NCBI GenBank assembly: GCA_036897095.1 | Contig: JAYMSP010001723.1 | Span: 1 to 29,394, forward strand | Reading direction: 5' to 3' | DNA from: Plantago elongata | Lineage: Eukaryota; Streptophyta; Magnoliopsida; Lamiales; Plantaginaceae | DNA length: 29,394 nucleotides | In this document: positions 21,012 to 29,394 of the stretch, in pieces | Position numbering within the stretch: the first letter of the stretch is position 1 | How the letters are laid out: every line of letters starts with the position of its first letter | Made by a program: the position numbers and the translations under genes | The notes under the pieces: generated by a model | Databases searched by the model: none | What the model saw: only the letters and a program-made list of their open reading frames with translations | Told to the model about the DNA's origin: nothing

Positions 21012-21731
21012 TTGTTGTTTGTCTCATATTGATTACATTAGTTATACTTTATACAAAAACTTGTGAGCACAAGTTTTATACGATGAGGTCAAAGGAAGAC
21101 TTGCTAGGATTTGTTAACTCCATTCTTAATTCATCTGGTTTCCATCCGTGTAAATTCAAAACATCTCCATTTGCCTTCAACAGGTGGGAACTGGCTGGGT
21201 GTATTAATTCATCGGAGTGATTTCATTGTTAATACTACAGAAAATTTGCCTATTTGATTTACTTGAGTTTGTTTGTTTGCATATATATTTTGATTTTCGA
21301 CTCGAATAAATTGTTTGTGGATGGGAAAATGATTTCATGAACACACACTCCAACAAGAGAAAGGATTGTTAAGAACATCTTGTTCTGTTGAAAAACACAA
21401 ATACAAATATGTTAACTTTGCTCATCCAGTCTCTCCTGTAGAAATTTCTGCAGTAAGGGTCAATTCACACCACTGTCCATGCACAGAACTCCAACACAAA
21501 CTCCAATAGACATCATTCCTCATAAAACCAACATGATGATATGGAACTGAAAATCTCGAGCTGTGTGCAATGATTTTCGTGACAAACTATGCCTATACAT
21601 ATTACATATATCACACAGCAGCTCACATATCTAACTACCCGGCCGGGTAAAGAAACGGATGGCACGGTTGTTCTTATGAACTATACGCGTGCTGCAGTTC
21701 TTTCTCTTCAATTTTTCTTGTGGTTCTTCAC
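21012..21731. other. Spacer and kinesin 3' untranslated region
   Basis: No gene. The part next to 21731 is the expected 3' untranslated region of the minus-strand kinesin gene. It includes a perfect 14-bp GC-rich palindrome, TACCCGGCCGGGTA (21636-21649). Confidence 0.5.
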
Positions 21732-24700
21732 TTATTGCCATCTTTTTGGAGGTTTGGGTGCAGCAGAACTGCTTACTGTCGATGTCACTCTTTTAATACC
21801 TGAGGCCGAATAATAGTGAGTAAAAACATTTGGACATAGAAAACCAAAGATCATTTCTATTATGTACATTACTAAGAATGCATCAGGAAATATGCAAAAT
21901 ATCAAAATGACATGAAAGAGGGAATATACTTGGAGTTTTTGAGGAACTCTTGCTTGAGGTTGAAGATGCCCGTGAGGATCGTGCCTGACCCTGCCTTGTT
22001 GGTGGTCTGGGAAGATTAATTGGCAAGCTGTGCCTGAAGTCAATCAACAAGACAAACAACTATCGTAAATTCTAAGTTACAAGTTCCAACAAATCAAGTC
22101 TTCATTCATGATTCGATCCCAACATGAGGCCGGCTATTGCATGGTTTGAACGTATTATTCCAAGTTACGGTGTGACTAGAAAGTCAACAGAAGAATGTGA
22201 AGAGAGAACCTAGCTGAATTTACAAATGGACAGTTGGTGCCAGCAGTATGGTACCTAGACGATGCAATCTCTTGCTATAGTTTTAGCATGGGTATATATG
22301 TTTAATAAAATTAGACAACCGATATAGTGTTTAAATGCTCACTTTTCGGTGATCTCTGGAGGGGGCGACTGTCCTTCCTCGGGGAAGAGGGTGTACTCCA
22401 CAATACTATGGACTGACCCATCAGCTTCAGTACCCATAGAAAGAACACTGTCAGATATATCACTAAGTCTCTCTTCAGAATCATCATCTCCAAATCCTAT
22501 AAGCTCCACGTCATCAGTAGGATCCTTACCTTGATCTGCTAAATCAAATCCTAATTCATTGTCTTCTAGAAAAATATTACCGGCTTTTATAGCAGCTAAT
22601 CTTGATTGCTTGAAGAATTCTCTGTGGTGCTTCAAATCATCCACTGATTGTGGAGAACCAACCTCAGAATGCTTATCACTGTACTCGGAGCTATTTTCAA
22701 GGTCAGAAGCTGCTTTCTCAGAAGCGGTTTTTCGTCTTGGAAGTCTTCGGCTTGGCTGTGCCTGTGCTGCCCCGACAGAATGACTCCTTGGAAGGGCAGA
22801 ACCATATTTTGGTGAGTTTATACCACGTCTTTCAACATTTCCAAACCGTAACCGCCTAATTTCCTCATCCTTCTTTCCAACAGCTTCTTTTAGAGAAGCA
22901 ACCTGTAAGATCCAACAAGTTAAATTAACTTGGCCTTTCTTTGATTAAGACTATAGAGAAGAACATGTGTAAAAGTGAACGGAAAAAAAAAACATAAAAC
23001 AAGGAAGTATGCTGACCTGTTCCGTAAGTTCTGTGATACCCTTACCCTTTTTATTAGTACTTGCTGCACCCAACTCGACGCCAGAAACCCTCTCGGCAAA
23101 CTTAAGGGTACTTAAACTCTCTGCATAGGATTTCACTTCCGGATTTAGTTGCACGAACATAAGAGTCTTAGCTCTGCCACCTGCAACAAAAATTCCAGAG
23201 GAGCAACAGGATTGTTGAGTAACATAGCTTATCACTGTATAATGAAAGAAACAAATTTAACATTTGCAAAGTAAAGAAATTTACCCAGAGAGCTTTGAAG
23301 TACTTGGGTTAGTTTACTATTTCTATAAGGTACATGAGGACTTTTCTGAGCCAGTGCAAAGATTACATCTCCCAAAGCTGAGAGAGACTTGTTTATGTGT
23401 TGTGCTTCCCGCAATCTGTCACCAGCTACATCTGAACGGTCAATTCTTTCGCTTCCAGCAAGATCAACCAAATGGAGACAACCATGTAAAACAGATTTCG
23501 TCTCCAAATCCGTCCCGTGAACATGAACAGAGAGTATACTGTCACAGATATGGTAGAATAAAAACCAGGTAATTCCAAAAAATTGTTAAGAGCAGCATAT
23601 TAACAAAATGTGTAATATATATTGCCAACCTATGTGAACGACTACTCCTTTCGTTCAATGCAGTAGAACCTACAGCCCGATTCATCAAGCCGATTTTCAT
23701 CAAATCTAACACATCATTAGTTGATGTAACAGGATGCATGCTTGCATCAGGCACAGCCAATCCATTAGGTTGGGTGATACGAGCAATCCCAAGTGTGCGC
23801 AAGTCAAAGAAAACAATGGATAGCGAAATGTATGGCGATTATGAATAAACTAGGAATTAGGAAACCACAACTAAAGGCCATAAGCCCCAAAAATAATGTA
23901 AGTAGAATATGAATTTGAAAATAACAAAGTTCTTTAGAGATAGAGAATGAGATGCATGGTTTCATTAGAAGCATGAGATGAGAAGAAAAAGAACACATAT
24001 AAAGGATATCTCTTCAGAGAATTGTCACCGCGAAGTAAGTCATGCACTTGTTCATTATATATTTCAACCATCTGGACCCCAACTTCATAAGCCATGGACC
24101 CCTGTCGATTCTCAGATATGTTAAAGAGATCATTCAAGGCTCTATAGTTAACTCCCCAATCCTCAACTGATGTCATATTAGGTCCAGTCTGCAAATTATT
24201 TGTTGAAAATATATTAGCAATATAAGCCTGAAAAGGCCAAAGCTAATTTTCTCACTGAAATCGAAGCCTGATCTTAGTTACCATGGTGTAAGTTTTCCCC
24301 GAACCAGTTTGACCATAAGCAAATATACAGACATTATATCCATCGAGGACTGACCGGATTAATTGTTGAGTATCTTGAAATACATCCTCTGGGTACAAAG
24401 AAAGAGAAAATGTTAGTACTATGGTTAAACACTCTCACATATAGTTTCAAGGAAAAAAAAACCTTGTGTGGCAGCAGGGCCAAAAACTTTGTTGAATCTG
24501 AAAAGCCGCTGAGTGTCCTTTCCAGGTTTAGAGGGATTTGCAACAACCAATTCTCCATCCTCACCAATAAACTGTACTGTTGTTGGTTTCTCAGTTTCCC
24601 CAGGGAGGAATGGCTTTATACGACAATAAACTCTAATATTTCCTATCAAGACATGGTTTAAAAAACGCAACAGTTAGTATCTGCAAAAAAATTGCCACAA

Positions 24701-27416
24701 GAAGACTGCTATCCTTTCTCATCACGAATATATACAACTTCTGGTTTTGTTGTAAGAACATCCTACTAACCTTTCAAATCCTGAACCTCATTATACAATT
24801 TCAGATTTTCTTCAAAAACGCTGTGATAGTTCTGAGCAGCATTCACTAACTCTTTGATATTAACACCTAAAGAGAAGATGGTAATCAATTACGAGCAAGC
24901 TAATTTGAGGAGCTTAAATGGAAACAAACAAAATATATAAGACACAGGCCCTACCAAACTTGTATATTTCTTCAGCATATATATTCCTGGTCTTCACAGA
25001 ATCTTCCTTTATGCATTTAACAGAGGACCTCAGTTCCTGATCAAGTTCAGTAGCATAAATCATTTGGTATAGGTTTTGATATTAGATGTAAAGCATTTGA
25101 TATGTCACACACCTGCAAGGTCAAAAATTGTGAACTTATGATGTTCTCCAGCTGGTGTTCTTTTCTTTTCCATCGCAGAGACTCGGATGCTATGAAATCC
25201 TCAAGCTCCTGCACTTTGTGTTTAGAATCTGTCAAAAGATGCTCAAGTTCCACTATTTTCTTCTGCAGCTCATCTTTATCCTGCTCAGCCTTTGCTTCCA
25301 ACTGAATGTATTTTTGTTCGTAGTCTTTTATGCCTAATGATAGTTCCTCCTTCAATGATGAAATTTGACATTCACACATATCCTTTTCATTTCTCAAGTT
25401 AATCAAGTCTTGCTCTAATTCCAACATTTCCTTCTGTAGCTTATCCTGATCTTGCTTGGCCTTGGCTTCCAACTGAGAGTAATTTTGTTCGTATTCCTTT
25501 TTGGCTAATGTCAGGTCTTCTTTCAGTGATGAAATTTGACTCTCGCATATGTCATGTTCTTTTCTCAAGCCAATCAATTCTTGTTCTAGTCCCACTATCT
25601 TCTTCTGGAGCATATCTTTACCTTGCTCTAGTTCCAAAATTTCCTTCTGTAGCTTATCCTGATCTTGCTTGGCCTTGGCTTCCAACTGAGAGTAATTTTG
25701 TTCGTAGTCCTTTTTGGCTGATGTCAGATCTTCTTTCAGTGATAAAATTTGACTCTCACATGTGTCATATTCGTTTCTCAAGTCAATCAACTCTTGCTCT
25801 CGTCCCACTATCTTCGCCTGTAACATATCTTTATTTTGCTCAACCTTGGCTTCAAGTTGCATGTAGCTTTGTTCGTACTCAATCTTGGTTGATATAAGTT
25901 CTTCATTAAGCAATGAAATTAGACCCTCACATCTGTCCTTCTCTTTTCTCAAGTCAATCAATTCTTGTTCTAGTCCCACTATCTTCTTCTGGAGCATATC
26001 TTTACCTTGCTCGGCCTTGGCTTCTAGTTGAAAGTAATTTTGTTCGTACTCTTGCTTGGCTAACATCAGTTCTTCATTAAGCGATGAAATTTGATCCTCA
26101 TATCTGTCCTTCTCTTTTCTCAACTTATTCAACTCTTTTTCTTCAAGCTTCTTCTTCTCCTCTAACTTCATTTTCTCCAGCTGACACATGCAGAAAAACA
26201 TTGAGCGACCGAAATGACCAAGTATATGTGGTTTTGTTCTTTTCCCACATAAAGGTTACAGTTTCCAGAGAGAAAAGTAGACAAAACAAACAAGAAAAAC
26301 AATGTTGACAAAATGGACTTAGGAATGTATACAGCAGTTCATAATTGCACAAAAGTAACACATTTCCTTAATGAAAAAATGCACCTTAATCTCTTGAAGC
26401 TGGCTTGTGATAGCCTGCAATTATAAGTTTCATTTAATGATTAGTTAACGAAAAAAGAAGAAAATAATAGTAATCATAACCCATGCTTGAAACGACTATT
26501 GTCAAACCTCATTTTCTTCGGTTGCACCACTTGCAAGGGATTCTAACGTCTTGATTTTTGATTGATACCTATCTTCACGGGACTTGTATAGATTGTTTTG
26601 CTGCATTGATGGCATAATGCAAGTCACATAGCTGCCATATCTTCAGAAAAGAATAACAGTATTTAAGTATACATGATGTGTTACCTTCCTCACATAATCT
26701 GCATGTTTTGAAACTCGCTGCTCAAGTTCTTGGATGACTAATTTCAAGACTGATGCAACCCGCTATATAAACAGAAAGATAGAGGGAAACAGTCAGATTG
26801 TATTATAAAAGCAGTCATTGAAACGTAACGAAGAACTGTTAAGTTATATAGCTATCACTTATCACAAATGCCCACTATATTAATCGTACCTGAGGAATGT
26901 CTTCATTCTTTGTCTCAATACTGTCATCCAGTGCCCTACTCACAACACCAAAAAGTGAATGTGTGGAGGCGCTCTGCATATTGTTACGCCGTAAAGCATA
27001 AGAATAAAACACATCAGATGTGAGAATATGACAAGTAAAGAATGTGTATTCTTCTTTCGTCTCTGATTTAGTAGTTAAGAGAGGCGGTATTACCTCCAAA
27101 CTACCCAATTTCATCAATTCTGAAATCTTAGAAGATGGGAGGTCCACATTCTGTCCATGCTTCGGTTGAAGGTTCTTTCCTACATCATAAAATGAGCACC
27201 AAAATATATGATGGAGCCAAGGAGACTAGATTACATCATTAGGAAATAGTAAAAAAAAATTCCCTAACAAATACAGCGAAGATTTAGTTGCTGATATTTA
27301 CCTACAGCAAGACCATTAAAAGCTTCTATTTTCCCAGAAACACCGCCATTATGAAGTTCCTGTATGTTATCAGGGTACCCATCTGTACCCCCATATTCTT
27401 CTAGTTGTACATCCAT
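21732..27416 (-). CDS. Kinesin-14 (minus-end type) with C-terminal-half motor
   Basis: Eighteen exons on the minus strand, 5' to 3': 27416-27302, 27179-27094, 26973-26890, 26762-26685, 26600-26508, 26414-26385, 26180-25113, 25036-24955, 24866-24771, 24642-24463, 24388-24282, 24188-24010, 23794-23630, 23538-23285, 23180-23017, 22902-22343, 22033-21930, 21799-21732. The total is 3,513 nt, 1,170 residues, every junction in phase. Residues 1-160 are of unknown fold without a calponin-homology domain; 163-518 are long coiled coil with five 57-residue repeats; about 575-905 are the motor. The neck reads [14 protein letters not shown], the kinesin-14 hallmark that puts the neck before the motor. P-loop GQTGSGKT (663-670), switch I NERSSRSH (780-787) and switch II DLAGSER (813-819) are intact, so it should be an active ATPase moving on microtubules, presumably toward minus ends. 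The tail is Ser-rich and acidic and ends PKPPKRWQ. The cargo is not predictable. I cannot fix the subfamily member. Confidence 0.93.
23795..24009 (-). other. U12-type AT-AC intron in the kinesin motor
   Basis: Intron 12 has no usable GT-AG pair that keeps the frame. On the minus strand the exon ends CTGAAGAG, followed by ATATCCTTT, a perfect U12 5' splice site. The other end has TTCTTTGAC (23811-23803), an 8-of-9 match to the U12 branch consensus TTCCTTRAC. The branch A is nine bases from the terminal AC. Splicing here gives [20 protein letters not shown] in frame, with the expected motor sequence on both sides. Length 215 bp. It would need the minor spliceosome. Confidence 0.85.
25266..26138 (-). 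repeat. Five tandem 57-codon coiled-coil repeats in kinesin exon 7
   Basis: Repeat units of about 171 bp each encode the pattern LRxExDxxExQISSLxE, [15 protein letters not shown] and [16 protein letters not shown]. Unit 3 carries 15 extra residues, a partial second copy of [14 protein letters not shown]. 57 is 8 heptads plus 1, so each unit must introduce a skip in the coiled-coil register unless it is absorbed by a stutter. All lie within the single 1,068-nt exon 7. Confidence 0.85.
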
Positions 27417-27445
27417 TATGAATGCTTAAGATTTAATAATAAAAC
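27417..27445 (-). other. Kinesin 5' untranslated exon piece
   Basis: A 3' splice acceptor (TGTTTTCAG|GTTTTATT) ends at 27446 on the minus strand, 29 bases before the chosen ATG at 27416. A donor-like CCTTTTCAG|GTTAGT at 28306/28305 could belong to an upstream leader exon. There is no in-frame ATG upstream in this piece. Confidence 0.4.
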
Positions 27446-28909
27446 CTGAAAACAAAAGTAGTAGCAAAATTAAATCGATCAAACTGTAATATTTGACAGA
27501 TTCTGAGAAATAGATCCGATACTTATGAAAGCATTAGAAGCTGGACAAATTATGTAGTCATGCTCACGCGTAGCCTGAAATCATTTACAGCAAAATATAA
27601 GATGAACTTTCATGTATGGAAGGTCACATCCTCGTATACATATTGTATTTCTTTTACATAATAGAGCTTCGACTGGGCCTTATTATACTTAACACAACCA
27701 TTCATTAACTTGTAATTAGCTTAAGAGCAATTGCAAGTATCTGTTTCACACATCACACACTTAAAAAGGTTTAATTGCCATATCAGCAGCCATTCTAAGA
27801 AGATTCTCTGTAAGGCCCTACATAGATTGTCGGTAAATCAGCAATAGGCAGCTACATGGTTTGAAGGCAGGGAAGAGTTGTGATTGATCCAATGAACGAT
27901 AAATACGAGCCAAACCAGCCGTGCAAATTACAACAAAATAATGAAGATCGCTCATAATGAGGCTCTCCTAAAAGTTGAGAGACGATGGCAAATTCACATT
28001 ACAATTTTCTGGGGGCTGTTCAATTTTATTTTAACAAGCCTAGCAGCAGAGTTATTTCCAACATGTGGTTTTGATAACTGGCAAGGTTTATTCGAATTCC
28101 GAAAGAGAAACAAACAATCAAATAGATACAAAATGGTACGATCAAGATTACAGCCTTTTCCAACATGTACATGCCTAATCAATTGCCAGTCAAATCATCA
28201 CAGCAAGAAAACGATAAATCCATGGAATACTTTGGTGGTTGTGTTGAGGGGAATGCGATGGAAAATAAGCGAATAGATATCGAAAGAAAACACAAAAGTA
28301 CTAACCTGAAAAGGTATGAAAAATCCAGAGAAGCACGAAGCTCTCTGTGAATCGTAAAATCTTTCAAAAGTGAATTTCCTTTCCCCACATGGGAGAAATG
28401 GAAAAACAGAAAGATAATCGAATAGGTGATGAATGAGAGGGAAATTGGCTTTAATAGAAACGAACCAAGAATGATCAAATGATGATGGTGGTTGAAAATA
28501 ATAGGATATGCTTTTACAACGCTATTTCTTGGATTTTTGACTGGTTCATCAAACAAATTGTAACTTGAGATTCAAAACATAAATGAAAAATGTTTCATCG
28601 TGTTACCCACAAAACATCATAAACTATTCAGTTATTCCCGCCACATTTGCTTCTTTTTCGCTCCAATTTTCATTTTTCTTGTCCACGTTCTTCCTATTTT
28701 TGTCTTGCTTTTCCTATTTTCTCCTTTTTGTAATTTTTCATTATTATAATTATCTTTTGAAATTTCTTAAGTACTTCTCTACAACTTTTATTTTTTAAAA
28801 ACTTGGGATAGATTGCTTTTAATTTCCGATATATTATCTTTATTAATATCATTAGGACTAATCTAATTGTTATAATCAAAACACAAACTATATCAGTACA
28901 AGAAAGCTT
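27446..28909. other. Kinesin leader intron and promoter region, no other gene
   Basis: AT-rich, with only short non-coding-like open frames. If the donor at 28305 is used, 27446-28305 is an intron in the 5' leader, the first exon lies just above 28306 and the promoter lies beyond it. The pyrimidine-rich stretch at about 28644-28740 is low complexity. Confidence 0.4.
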
Positions 28910-29133
28910 CTAAGTTCCCAAATTTGCATCAGTAGCTATGTTGTCCATGATATTGGCAACAACATTCTTGGACTCCTTCAACAGCTTTATGCTACTGTTG
29001 AGCCTCTTGCGTTTTTTCTGCAGTATAAGGCGATTCTTCCAGCATCTTCTCGAATCTATTCCCTTCCGGTTCCATCGTCTCTCTGATAATCTCCTTTTCC
29101 ATTTCCTCATTAGGAGTGCAAGCATTGGTCATG
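28910..29133 (-). pseudogene. Unrecognised decayed coding-like fragment
   Basis: Minus-strand frame from an ATG at 29133 reads an acidic peptide (NEEMEKEIIRETMEPEGNRF) to a TAG near 28995. A second frame continues with a coherent segment (SIKLLKESKNVVANIMDN) to 28910. The two read like one helical protein split by a frameshift near 29010-29040. I do not recognise the family. It could also be chance in a short stretch. Confidence 0.3.
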
Positions 29134-29394
29134 ATTAAAGTACACGACTTCACACATGTAGTAGTATTGACCTCAAGTCAAAGGACTAATACATCACCTT
29201 ACAAAATCGATACTTCCATAGACATGAATAGAATTAACCAAATGGTTTCTCGGTGGGTCTACCAACACCCTCTATGGTGTCCATGCATCCATCATGAATG
29301 ATCAAGTCATTCGTAGTCGTGAGAGCTACTACATTCTCCAATAATATGATGCAGATCACATGTCAATCTCTAACGTGTCATTAATATCCCAAAT
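29134..29394. other. Window end, nothing recognised
   Basis: No open frame with coding character and no repeat identified in the last 260 bases. Confidence 0.5.

Noticed and set aside
23934..24009. Continuation of kinesin exon 12 as RYPLY with a GT donor
   Set aside because: A GT donor a few codons later leaves no AG acceptor before the next conserved segment in phase. The AT-AC solution fits sequence, phase and branch point.
25508..25897. 129-residue open frame on the plus strand
   Set aside because: It is the antisense of the repeated coiled-coil exon of the kinesin gene. The open frame follows from the low stop density of that repeat.

Overview
This is nuclear DNA of a flowering plant, a eudicot by its gene content. 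The evidence is AT-rich introns of plant size, a tRNA-derived SINE, a terminal-repeat retrotransposon in miniature (TRIM), a Stowaway-like MITE, a decayed Ty3/gypsy element, and three plant-type multi-exon genes. I cannot name the species. An asterid is possible, but the sequence does not prove it.

Layout: positions 1-3654 are the 5' part of a decayed Ty3/gypsy (Tat/Ogre-like) retrotransposon on the minus strand: LTR about 2602-3654, then gag, protease and the start of the protease-RT linker, running off the left edge. Positions 3655-9840 are gene-poor and AT-rich. They hold a rearranged tandem SINE cluster (4655-5086), an unexplained coding-like stretch (8034-8371), a complete 566-bp TRIM with a perfect ATGTT target duplication (8964-9529), and a 53-bp tandem duplication.

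From 10007 to 14719 (+) lies an eight-exon gene for a nuclear BAH plus TFIIS-central-domain protein, of the group containing Arabidopsis At4g11560. It carries two in-frame stops and a frameshift, so it is probably a decaying copy. From 17068 to 20492 (+) lies an intact eight-exon gene for a 696-residue mitochondrial-carrier-family protein with a long hydrophilic N-terminus, resembling Arabidopsis At4g11440. A tRNA-Val(CAC) gene sits at 20938-21011 (-). From 27416 down to 21732 (-) lies an intact 18-exon gene for a 1,170-residue kinesin-14 with five tandem 57-residue coiled-coil repeats. The splice sites of its twelfth intron match a U12-type AT-AC intron. The last 0.8 kb is AT-rich with one decayed coding-like fragment.

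The three protein genes do not form a pathway. They are neighbouring housekeeping-type genes: a chromatin reader, an organelle carrier and a microtubule motor. The carrier and kinesin genes converge on the tRNA gene. I built the exon models by hand from splice sites and phase. For the carrier and the kinesin every junction keeps the reading frame and the summed coding lengths (2,091 and 3,513 nt) divide by three. I found no CRISPR array, bacterial operon or defence system, and none is expected here.
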